Shown: one piece after another, positions 8,224-14,485 of the stretch
Numbering within the stretch: position 1 is the stretch's first letter
How the letters are laid out: each line of letters begins with the position of its first letter
From: Flavobacteriales bacterium UBA1694
GTDB taxonomy: Bacteria; Bacteroidota; Bacteroidia; Flavobacteriales; Weeksellaceae
DNA length: 35,021 nt
Direction: 5' to 3'
Assembly: GCA_002319955.1 (NCBI GenBank)
Contig: DCJS01000041.1
Coordinates: 1 to 35,021 of the forward strand
Notes under the pieces: generated by a model
What the model saw: only the letters and a program-made list of their open reading frames with translations
What the model was told of the DNA's origin: nothing
The model's database searches: none
Program-made: the position numbers and the translations under genes

Positions 8224-9177
8224 ATGAAAGCAACCTATGCAATTGGAATAGACGTTGGTGGGACGAACACAAAATTTGGTATCGTCGATAAAAAGGGAAA
8301 AATCCTTGTTCAAGACCGTATTAAAACGAATGCCCAAGATAGTGTCGATGGCTTTATCGAGGATTTAGCGGCCAAACTTGAGCCCATGATTAAGCAATAT
8401 GGCGGGATTGAGAATTTCGTAGGAATTGGAATGGGAGCTCCTAACGCCAACTATTATGCGGGTACCATCGAGTACGCAGCCAACCTTAAATGGAAGGGGA
8501 TTATTCCCATGGCCGAATTATTGAAAGCGAGATTTGGTCTAACGACCAAAATGACTAACGATGCAAATGCTGCCGCTGTAGGCGAAATGCAATACGGTGC
8601 GACGAAAGGCTGTAAAAACTTCATTTCAATTACCCTAGGAACAGGCGTTGGGAGTGGAATTGTTATTGATGGTAAGATTGTCCTAGGACACAATGGTTTT
8701 GCTGGAGAACTTGGCCACGTCATTGTACGAAACAACGGAAGACTCCATAAAGGTACTGGACTTCGCGGCTCGTTAGAAGCGTATGCCTCTGCCACCGGAG
8801 TTCGAGATACCACCATTGAAATGCTACAGGACTATCCTGAAAAGCCAAGTATCTTAAGAAGCTACTCTATGGACGAGCTTACGAGTGAAGCCGTATTCAA
8901 ATGTGCAGAGCAAGGCGATGAGCTGGCAAACGAAGTATTCAAGTTCACAGGAACCATACTTGGGGAAGCCCTCGCAACCTTTATTTTATTTTCAGCCCCA
9001 GAGGTCATCGTGCTCTTTGGTGGACTTACCAAAGCAGGGGATTTACTTCTTCAGCCCACTAAGCAGGCAATGGAAGAGAACCTTCTCCAAGTATTCAAAA
9101 ATAAAGTACGCATTGAACTAAGTGACTTAAACGAAGCTGATGCAGCAATATTAGGAGCCAGTGCTCTGGTTTGGTAA
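8224..9177 (+). CDS. ROK-family glucokinase
   Basis: Cytoplasmic sugar kinase of 317 residues. The ATP loop IGIDVGGTNTKFG (7-19) and second phosphate motif ITLGTGVGSG near residue 139 are intact. GELGH near 162 holds the catalytic-site Glu and His of ROK proteins. The zinc-binding cysteine cluster usual in ROK kinases is absent: the equivalent stretch reads NNGRLHKGTGLRGSLE with no cysteines. I believe related flavobacterial kinases share this loss, so it is probably a subfamily trait and not damage. Pairing with the transporter 2 bp upstream supports a hexose kinase role. Confidence 0.88.
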   Translation: MKATYAIGIDVGGTNTKFGIVDKKGKILVQDRIKTNAQDSVDGFIEDLAAKLEPMIKQYGGIENFVGIGMGAPNANYYAGTIEYAANLKWKGIIPMAELLKARFGLTTKMTNDANAAAVGEMQYGATKGCKNFISITLGTGVGSGIVIDGKIVLGHNGFAGELGHVIVRNNGRLHKGTGLRGSLEAYASATGVRDTTIEMLQDYPEKPSILRSYSMDELTSEAVFKCAEQGDELANEVFKFTGTILGEALATFILFSAPEVIVLFGGLTKAGDLLLQPTKQAMEENLLQVFKNKVRIELSDLNEADAAILGASALVW

Positions 9178-9201
9178 AGAATGACTCGCAAAGTTACATA
9201 C

Positions 9202-10239
9202 ATGAAAAAAAGAATTTGGGCCAGTAGTTTACTAGCCCAATTTCTTTTATTCTATCTTCTCTCCAAAATGCCTTGGGCTGGCCAAGCGACTCAATCGTTT
9301 TTCGAATGGCAAAAGCCCGTTCATCAAAGGCTCTTTTCTCAGTTCCCTTTTTCACTGGGCGACGTCTTCTATGTCCTACTTGCATTTGCTCTAGCTTACC
9401 TCGTTCTAAAAGCACTCACTCCAAAATCCCGCTCAAAAGCCTTAGCGGCATTATTGATTTTACTAAACGTCGTCTACTTTACTTACCAGCTCTTTTGGGG
9501 ACTCCTCTATTTTCAAAAACCCATCTTTAGCGAGTCCGAACTCCGTGAGCCCACTGAAGTCGAACTGAAACTCTTAGCGACTAAGTACCTAAATGAATGC
9601 ATCGCCTTGAGGTCTTTGGTGAGCGAGGATAGTTTAGGGGTTTTCAAACTAGAGAGCCTTAAATCCATTGAAGTGGAAATCATTTCTCAGCAGTCGCAAC
9701 TCCCTCAAATCATCCCTGAAAAGAAAGCGACTGGCATCCTCCTGTTTAAACCAAGCCTCTACAGCGGCGTAATGAGTTACTCTGGAATTCTTGGCTACTA
9801 CAATCCTTTTACAGCCGAGGCCCAATACAATGCAAAGCTTCCTTCCACGTCGCTTCCCTTTACTCTAGCGCATGAAAGCGCCCATCAACTTGGCTTTGCC
9901 CGGGAACAAGAAGCCAATTTTATCGGCTATCTCTTAGGGAAAAACTCTACCAATACCGAGCTATTATACAGCACAAACTATTTTGTACTTAGAAATCTAC
10001 TTTGGAGTCTCTATTCGGTGGATCCGAAATTCGTGGAAGAAACTTTAGAACTGTATTCGGAGGGTATGCGTCGAGACGCAGAGGCTGCAAAATTGTTTAA
10101 TGAAAAACACGAGGGAGTCTTCGATGACTTTTTTCAATGGACCAATGACCTATTCTTAAAATCGAATCAACAAGAAGGGCGAGTCACCTATAGTTACTTC
10201 GTGCATTTACTGGTTCATTACGAGATGAGTCTCCCGTAA
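9202..10239 (+). CDS. DUF3810 family membrane protein, metallopeptidase-like
   Basis: 345 residues from ATG at 9202 (an ATG seven codons earlier, at 9181, is also possible). Hydrophobic segments lie near residues 5-22, 54-73 and 79-100, followed by a large soluble domain. That domain holds a zinc-metalloprotease-like HESAH motif (about 224-228) and, nine residues on, REQEANF, whose Glu could be the third ligand. This pattern fits the DUF3810 family of Bacteroidota, for which I know no defined substrate. It follows the glucokinase by 24 bp and is probably in the same transcript. Confidence 0.85.
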   Translation: MKKRIWASSLLAQFLLFYLLSKMPWAGQATQSFFEWQKPVHQRLFSQFPFSLGDVFYVLLAFALAYLVLKALTPKSRSKALAALLILLNVVYFTYQLFWGLLYFQKPIFSESELREPTEVELKLLATKYLNECIALRSLVSEDSLGVFKLESLKSIEVEIISQQSQLPQIIPEKKATGILLFKPSLYSGVMSYSGILGYYNPFTAEAQYNAKLPSTSLPFTLAHESAHQLGFAREQEANFIGYLLGKNSTNTELLYSTNYFVLRNLLWSLYSVDPKFVEETLELYSEGMRRDAEAAKLFNEKHEGVFDDFFQWTNDLFLKSNQQEGRVTYSYFVHLLVHYEMSLP

Positions 10240-10246
10240 AAACAAA

Positions 10247-10272
10247 AGAATCGCATCTTACGACACGATTCT
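10247..10272 (-). terminator. Possible terminator hairpin
   Basis: AGAATCG (10247-10253) pairs with CGATTCT (10266-10272). On the minus strand the right arm is followed by TTTTGTTTTT. This T-run favours minus-strand use, although the nearest firm gene upstream is on the plus strand. Confidence 0.35.
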
Positions 10273-10374
10273 AAAAACACAAATGATGAAAAAAAATTTA
10301 TTGCTTCTGTAGACTAGCTATCAAAAGCGAGGTAAAGGTAATAAAATAAATTTATCTTACACTATTTTAACTAA

Positions 10375-10671
10375 TTATTTTATAAATCCCACACGTCTTT
10401 TTAAGTACCTGATAACTGAGAAAGTTCGCTTAATCAGCGAAACTAGCCTATCGCAATTGAAGCCTTGGAATTTAATAGGTTTGGCGCCTTCAAATTCAAT
10501 TTGGATAAACCCTAAAGGTATTTTTCTCAAGGGACTCCCTGGACCTTGCAACCTATAAGGTGCTTTTAGAGGCAGAGACTGAGAGGAAAAAATCAAAAAG
10601 AACATAAAAAAAGGAACTAATAGACTATTAGTTCCTTTTTGATTCTCACCGAAATTGCAACGTATTGACAA
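10375..10671 (-). CDS. Doubtful small reading frame
   Basis: A 98-codon frame, unrecognised. Its first 25 codons run through a strong hairpin (10608-10640), which argues against the long form. A shorter form could start at an internal Met followed by a hydrophobic stretch (MFFLIFSSQ). The C-terminal half is basic (VSLIKRTFSVIRYLKRR). The only support is openness and a possible minus-strand terminator downstream. It may be a remnant or chance. Confidence 0.2.
   Translation of the reverse strand: MSIRCNFGENQKGTNSLLVPFFMFFLIFSSQSLPLKAPYRLQGPGSPLRKIPLGFIQIEFEGAKPIKFQGFNCDRLVSLIKRTFSVIRYLKRRVGFIK
10608..10640. terminator. Strong bidirectional hairpin
   Basis: Sixteen-base arms, perfectly complementary around a single A at 10624. 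The GC-containing part is GGAACTAATAG paired with CTATTAGTTCC, with A-runs on the left and T-runs on the right. This is a rho-independent terminator form readable on either strand. Confidence 0.6.
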
Positions 10672-10682
10672 TCACTGTTTAT

Positions 10683-10700
10683 GTAGCGAAGACGGGAATT
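10683..10700 (-). repeat. Distal copy of tRNA-Met 3' segment (candidate att site)
   Basis: The 18 bases gtagcgaagacgggaatt are identical to 14367-14384, which is the 3' part of the tRNA-Met gene plus one base. Orientation matches the tRNA. The sequence outside the core diverges at once. Such partial tRNA duplicates are the usual mark left by tyrosine-recombinase integration at a tRNA 3' end. Confidence 0.65.
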
Positions 10701-10800
10701 AGGGAGAGGATTTACACTTCTACAAATATCATTTAAAAGTCTACTCTACAAGGGAATTTGTAAAATCATATAATTTTATAAAAGTAAATTTAATCATTAT

Positions 10801-10824
10801 TTTCGGGGGTGTTTTCGGGGGTAT
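10801..10824 (+). repeat. G-rich tandem 12-mer, left copy
   Basis: Two 12-bp units, TTTCGGGGGTGT and TTTCGGGGGTAT. The first 22 bases match 14310-14331 at 21 of 22 positions in the same orientation. It sits 100 bp inside the left tRNA-derived core, so it could be an arm-type recombinase site. It also reads FGGVFGG in one frame, so it could instead be a shred of coding sequence. Confidence 0.6.
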
Positions 10825-10837
10825 TGAATTTTTTCAT

Positions 10838-11116
10838 GTGATGAAACTTAGTCAGAGGATGGCCGAAAGGCTTTATTTTAAGCAGGTCATGCTACAAAAC
10901 AATGCCCTTCGAAGTCCATCAAGTAAGCTCTTGGCTCTCTTGGCTTATTTCAAAAATATTAACGAAGAGAAAGAGCCTTTTTGTTTTAAAGTGAATTATA
11001 CACGACAACAATTGGCATCACTTACGGGGCTTAGTGTAGAAACGGTCATTCGTACCATTAAACAGCTTGAAAAAGAAAATGAGCTACAAATCAAAAATAG
11101 CAAAGTTTATCTTTAA
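10838..11116 (+). pseudogene. Crp/Fnr-family regulator, C-terminal fragment
   Basis: 92 residues corresponding only to the dimerisation helix and winged-helix domain of a Crp/Fnr activator (full length about 220). RMAERLYFKQV near residue 7 lies at the end of the connecting helix. YTRQQLASLTGLSVETVIRTIKQLE near 54 is a clear Crp-type recognition helix-turn-helix, and the end (IKNSKVYL) looks native. The cyclic-nucleotide-like sensor domain is missing. The sequence breaks off within 20 bp of the G-rich motif at 10801-10824, so the gene was probably cut by the event that made this junction. The start is GTG at 10838 or ATG at 10841. It ends 4 bp inside asnB, convergently. A free-standing DNA-binding domain could still be expressed. 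Confidence 0.7.
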
Positions 11117-12762
11117 TAGCGAACGAGGTGAACACAAACGCTACGTCCACTAGGATCGTTCACGTTTTTGAAAGATTCATCCCATTCTAAAGCCGCAGGC
11201 GTCGAGCAAGCGACGGAAGCTGCAGAAGGAACTGTTCTGGCGGCTGATGCGCTAGGGAAGTGCGCTTCGAAAATCTCGCGATAACGGTATTCTTCTTTGT
11301 TTTTCGGCGGTTGAATTGGAAATCGTTCCGCTGCAAATACCATTTGTTCATCCGATATTTTATTTTGCGCAATCTGTTTTAGTGTGTCGATCCAAGCATA
11401 ACCCACACCGTCACTGAACTGTTCCTTTTGTCGCCATAAAATTTCTTTAGGAAGAAGCCCTTCAAACGATTTTCTTAGGATGTGTTTTTCTATTTTGCCC
11501 TCAGAAGGAGAAATCATTTTTTCCTGTGGATCCACCTGCATGGCAGTGTCAATAAATTCTTTGTCTAGAAAGGGAGTTCGACCTTCTATACCAAAAGCCA
11601 TAAGTGATTTGTTTGCTCGAAGACAGTCATACAAATGAAGACTTTCTAGTTTTGAGACCGTTTCTTGGTGGAAGGCCTCGGAGCTGGGCGCTTTATGAAA
11701 ATACAAGTAACCCCCAAATAGTTCATCAGACCCTTCGCCTGAGAGTACCATCTTTATGCCGAGTTTTTGTATTTCTTTTGCCAGTAGGAACATAGGAGTG
11801 GAAGCTCTTACGGTGGTTACATCATACGTTTCTAAATGATATATTACGTCTGGTATTGCATGTAGTCCTTGCTCGAGTGTAAAATGAATTTCATGGTGGA
11901 TCGAGTGAATATGATCGGCCACTTTTTGAGCCGCAATTAAATCTGGCGAGCCTTTTAGTCCGACGGCAAAACTATGAATTTGGGTTTCTTTTTTGCCAGT
12001 TCTGATTCTCTCATGTTTTGCAGCTAATGCTGCGATGAGTGAAGAATCAAGTCCTCCTGAAAGAAGTACGCCAAAGGGTACCTCACTCATTAGTTGTCGC
12101 TTCACTGCTTTGTCAAGTCCTTGGGCTATATCTTGCAAAGTAGACTTTTGTTTTGGCAATAGCGAAAAGCTTTTCCACTCAGGGCGATACCAGGATTTTA
12201 ATTCCATACCCTCGGGGCTGTAAAGATAGTGACCTGGTAAGAAATTTTTAATTTCGAGTCCTTTTTTCTCAAGCGCTTTGAGTTCAGATGCAATATAGAG
12301 CGTCCCTTTTGAGTCCGTTGCACTGTAGAGTGGGCAGATTCCCATGTGGTCTCTCGCAATTAAAAACTCACCAGTGGCCCTATCGTACAAAGCAAGAGCA
12401 AAAATCCCATTGATCTTTTCTAAGAATTTACTGGCGTAACGTTCGTAAAGCGCGAGGATTACTTCAGAGTCACTATGCGTTTGAAACTCGTAGTGTGGAA
12501 ATTCTGCTTTCAGTTCCTTATAGTTGTATATTTCCCCGTTCATCACAAGTACATAGCGCGAATCCTTGCTATACAGGGGTTGAGCGCCTTTATCTAAGTC
12601 CATAATGGCAAGTCTTTCGTGCGCGAGGATCGTATGGTTGTGTTGAAAGTAGCCATTTCCATTGGAGCCCCGGTGACTAAGGAGTTGAGACATTCTCAAA
12701 ACGGATTCCTTGTCCTCTTCGGTTGTTTGTGTTGCCTTAAAAAGGCCTGTAATTGCGCACAT
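11113..12762 (-). CDS. asnB: Asparagine synthetase B, glutamine-hydrolysing
   Basis: Makes asparagine from aspartate, ATP and glutamine. The 549 residues cover the whole family length. The N-terminal glutaminase domain starts with the nucleophile Cys2 (MCAITGLF) and shows SHRGSNGNG near 29 and NGEIYNY near 75. The synthetase domain has the PP-loop LSGGLDSS near 233. The C-terminus (IFEAHFPSASAARTVPSAASVACSTPAALEW, broken here as FEAHFPSASAAR then VPSAASVACSTP) follows the bacterial AsnB pattern closely. The gene appears intact although its neighbours on both sides are truncated and it lies inside the tRNA-bounded segment. A -7-like TAGATTTG is at 12806-12813. Confidence 0.95.
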   Translation of the reverse strand: MCAITGLFKATQTTEEDKESVLRMSQLLSHRGSNGNGYFQHNHTILAHERLAIMDLDKGAQPLYSKDSRYVLVMNGEIYNYKELKAEFPHYEFQTHSDSEVILALYERYASKFLEKINGIFALALYDRATGEFLIARDHMGICPLYSATDSKGTLYIASELKALEKKGLEIKNFLPGHYLYSPEGMELKSWYRPEWKSFSLLPKQKSTLQDIAQGLDKAVKRQLMSEVPFGVLLSGGLDSSLIAALAAKHERIRTGKKETQIHSFAVGLKGSPDLIAAQKVADHIHSIHHEIHFTLEQGLHAIPDVIYHLETYDVTTVRASTPMFLLAKEIQKLGIKMVLSGEGSDELFGGYLYFHKAPSSEAFHQETVSKLESLHLYDCLRANKSLMAFGIEGRTPFLDKEFIDTAMQVDPQEKMISPSEGKIEKHILRKSFEGLLPKEILWRQKEQFSDGVGYAWIDTLKQIAQNKISDEQMVFAAERFPIQPPKNKEEYRYREIFEAHFPSASAARTVPSAASVACSTPAALEWDESFKNVNDPSGRSVCVHLVRY

Positions 12763-12805
12763 AGTATGAAATATGATTTAAGATTATTTATTTAAAAATA
12801 GTTTA

Positions 12806-12813
12806 CAAATCTA
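12806..12813 (-). promoter_or_regulatory. Candidate asnB -7 element
   Basis: Minus-strand TAGATTTG fits TAnnTTTG, 43 nt upstream of the asnB ATG. No good -33 TTG at standard spacing. Confidence 0.3.
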
Positions 12814-12947
12814 TCAATACTTTTTAAAATAAAATTATAATTTTGGTTTAATTTGTACTATGAATTTATGTAAATAGAGTATATATTCATATATCATGTC
12901 TTTGGCATTAAGTTAAAAGTGAATATTTTTCATCTAGAATACCAACA

Positions 12948-12982
12948 AAAAAAGCAGCTTTCGTAGGGAAAACTGCTTTTTT
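12948..12982. terminator. Terminator after the rsmB remnant
   Basis: AAAAAAGCAG (12948-12957) pairs with CTGCTTTTTT (12973-12982), with a further TTTC/GAAA helix inside. T-runs follow on both strands. It lies 19 bp past the stop of the methyltransferase remnant. Confidence 0.75.
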
Positions 12983-13001
12983 ATGATTTTAAATAATGAG
13001 G

Positions 13002-13634
13002 CTATAACCGCTCGATTAAAGCCATGTAGAATCCATCATATCCTTGACTAGGTAAAATTTTATGGTCTTTTAGTAATTTGTAATCTGTATTTTCTTTTAG
13101 AAACCGCTCGACCTGCTTTTCATTTTCGGAAGGTAGAATAGAGCAGGTGGCATAGATCATTTTCCCTCCTTTTTTGATGATTTTACTGTAATCGGAAAGA
13201 ATTTGGAACTGTTCCCCTTTAATTCGGTCAATAAATGCTTGGTCTATTTTCCATTTGCTATCTGGATTTCGTTTTAGAACGCCTAAGCCAGAGCATGGAG
13301 CATCAATCAAAAGTCGGTCTGCTTTTTCGTGCAAACGTTTAATGACTTTATTGTCTGTAATGACGCGCGTTTCAATATTATGTGCGCCCGCTCGTTTTGC
13401 CCGTCTTTTTAATTCCGCTAATTTCCATTCATAGATATCGAGCCCGATAATTTGTCCTTTGTTTTGCATTAAAGCGGCCAGGTGAAGCGTTTTTCCTCCT
13501 GCTCCTGCACACGCATCTACAACTCGCATGCCTTCTTTCACTTCCAAAAATTCCCCTATAAGTTGAGAGCTTGCATCTTGAACCTCAAAGAGTCCCTCCT
13601 TAAAAGCAGAAGTTAAGAAAACATTCTTTTTTTT
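13002..13634 (-). pseudogene. rsmB: RsmB-type rRNA (cytosine-C5) methyltransferase, 5'-truncated
   Basis: The SAM-dependent methyltransferase core of an RsmB/NOP protein. The coding frame is recognisable from the A8 run near 13630: NVFLTSAF, then GLFEVQDASSQL, a hallmark of the family. Then come SAM motif I DACAGAGGKTLHLA, DAPCSGLGVLKRNP with a conserved Cys, and YATCSILPSENE with the catalytic Cys. The ATG-less frame closes at a stop at 13671-13673. The N-terminal half (about 200 residues including the RNA-binding domain in full-length proteins of about 400) is missing. A TTG at 13547 could start a 181-residue product, but it would cut into the core. The upstream end joins a truncated VRR-NUC frame, so I read this as a decapitated gene. 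Confidence 0.8.
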
Positions 13635-13804
13635 CGTGCTCCTTCCGGATCTACCACCCTGAATCCTGAACTAGTTTTTATCATCCGTTTCTGGTGGTAC
13701 CCGTCAATCGGATACGAGAAAAAAGAAGAGCTAAGTTTTGGGTACTGATATTCAAACCATCTCACACATGCTACTTGCAAATTTTCTTCCTCTTTGTTTT
13801 TCAT
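13613..13804 (-). pseudogene. VRR-NUC nuclease domain protein, 3'-truncated
   Basis: 63 codons from ATG at 13804 (MKNKEEENLQVACVRWF). The pattern EE..LQ.ACVRWF..QYPKL followed by FSYP.DG is how phage and mobile-element VRR-NUC proteins begin. The Glu of EENLQ and the later PD..D/E..K-like residues form the nuclease site in the family. Here the frame stops at 13613 after EGARKKRMFS, before the usual GVPDL segment, inside the overlap with the rsmB remnant. So it has lost its catalytic C-terminal half. A longer frame to 13912 exists but its leader is low-complexity. Identification rests on a short pattern. Confidence 0.55.
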
Positions 13805-13911
13805 TTGATAAAAATAGAAAAAATATAAATAGGGGATTTTTGAAAAAAAATCTATAATACTTCTTTTCTTTTCTCTTCGTTTCGTTTCAGGCGGTCGTAC
13901 TGCTGTCAACA

Positions 13912-13944
13912 TGTCAGCGGGTTGACAGCGAGCTGTCAGCGGAT
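13912..13944 (+). repeat. Iteron array A, three 11-bp units
   Basis: Units TGTCAGCGGGT, TGACAGCGAGC and TGTCAGCGGAT run head to tail with exact 11-bp phase. Consensus TGtCAGCGrrt. The phase is close to one helical turn, as in protein-binding iterons. Confidence 0.75.
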
Positions 13945-14013
13945 TTTATAAAGTACTGTATTTCACATCCTTATCATTAAAAACTATGATATTACCAAAA
14001 AGTGCACGCAACT

Positions 14014-14057
14014 TGTCAGCAGATTGACCGCAAGATGTCAGCGAGTTGTCAGCGGAC
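14014..14057 (+). repeat. Iteron array B, four 11-bp units
   Basis: Units TGTCAGCAGAT, TGACCGCAAGA, TGTCAGCGAGT and TGTCAGCGGAC, same consensus and orientation as array A. The arrays are separated by 69 bp of AT-rich DNA. This layout resembles iteron-controlled replication or regulatory regions of plasmids and phages. Confidence 0.75.
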
Positions 14058-14106
14058 CCACAACGCGAGAATAATAATGCATGAAAATTGATTTTAATAT
14101 ATTGAT

Positions 14107-14304
14107 TTGCAATTGTTTATATTTTTAAATCCTAATTATGTGTTGCAATTACATCTTTTTATATTATTTACAATTAATATGTATAATTATAGCGATATTT
14201 ACAAAACTGAATCAATACTAACATTGCGAGAGAAACCCAAAAAACCCACTGGGTTAATTGAGAAGGTAAACAACCCAAATAAGCGTAATAATGTGCCTAA
14301 ATAA
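14107..14304 (+). CDS. Doubtful 65-codon frame
   Basis: Unrecognised. The first half is hydrophobic and AT-driven. The second half (YKTESILTLREKPKKPTGLIEKV) has more protein-like composition and many Lys. If the stop at 14302-14304 is read through, the frame continues into FGGVLGG, encoded by the G-rich motif. It could be a decayed part of a mobile-element gene, but evidence is weak. Confidence 0.2.
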   Translation: MQLFIFLNPNYVLQLHLFILFTINMYNYSDIYKTESILTLREKPKKPTGLIEKVNNPNKRNNVPK

Positions 14305-14309
14305 AACTG

Positions 14310-14331
14310 TTTCGGGGGTGTTTTGGGGGGT
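14310..14331 (+). repeat. G-rich tandem 12-mer, right copy
   Basis: Begins TTTCGGGGGTGT and matches 10801-10822 at 21 of 22 bases. It lies 35 bp inside the tRNA-derived core on this side. Same orientation as the left copy. Confidence 0.6.
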
Positions 14332-14341
14332 AAAATAAAGA

Positions 14342-14364
14342 AACCACCCTAAAATAGGGTGGTT
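14342..14364 (-). terminator. tRNA-Met terminator
   Basis: Arms AACCACCCT and AGGGTGGTT close over a five-base loop. On the minus strand the hairpin follows the tRNA 3' end by three bases and is trailed by TTCTTTATTTT. Confidence 0.75.
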
Positions 14365-14367
14365 GCG

Positions 14368-14441
14368 TAGCGAAGACGGGAATTGAACCCGTGACCTCAG
14401 GGTTATGAATCCTGCGCTCTAACCGACTGAGCTACCTCGCC
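14368..14441 (-). tRNA. tRNA-Met (anticodon CAU)
   Basis: The 74-nt cloverleaf is complete. The acceptor stem GGCGAGG pairs with CTTCGCT with G-T pairs. The D arm is GCTC/GAGC, the anticodon loop TTCATAA gives CAU, and the T arm is ACGGG/CCCGT with loop TTCAATT. The discriminator is A and CCA is not encoded. The anticodon stem has one A-C mismatch next to the loop. G1 pairing and lack of a GGG/CCC anticodon stem argue against initiator tRNA. Elongator Met is most likely, and an Ile tRNA with modified CAU is not excluded. The 3' 17 bases are duplicated at 10684-10700. Confidence 0.93.
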
Positions 14442-14454
14442 ATTTTGAGTGGTG

Positions 14455-14485
14455 CAAATATAGGTATATTTTGAAAAATCACAAA
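14455..14485 (-). promoter_or_regulatory. tRNA-Met promoter
   Basis: On the minus strand -7 TATATTTG (14455-14462) and -33 TTTG (14482-14485) are separated by 19 bp, with the tRNA starting 13 bp downstream of the -7 element. The -33 element lies immediately next to the stop codon of the upstream TlpA-like gene. Confidence 0.65.

Larger units (their letters stand above)
10240..10837. other. Intergenic stretch with hairpins and a tRNA fragment
   Basis: No gene with firm support. It contains a hairpin at 10247-10272, a doubtful minus-strand reading frame (10375-10671), a strong hairpin at 10608-10640, an 18-bp tRNA-Met-derived core (10683-10700) and a G-rich motif (10801-10824). The stretch marks the change from the plus-strand sugar operon to the disturbed tRNA-bounded region. 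Confidence 0.6.
13805..14367. other. AT-rich stretch with iteron arrays, no firm gene
   Basis: After a T-rich run this stretch holds two arrays of 11-bp iterons (13912-13944 and 14014-14057), a doubtful 65-codon frame (14107-14304), the right copy of the G-rich 12-mer motif (14310-14331) and the tRNA terminator (14342-14364). Confidence 0.6.

Noticed and set aside
11113..12762. asnB as a damaged passenger gene
   Set aside because: Both domains, Cys2, the PP-loop and the C-terminus are intact and in one frame, so only the neighbours appear broken.
13912..14057. Possible CRISPR array
   Set aside because: The repeat unit is 11 bp with no unique spacers between units; the layout is iteron-like, and no cas genes are present.
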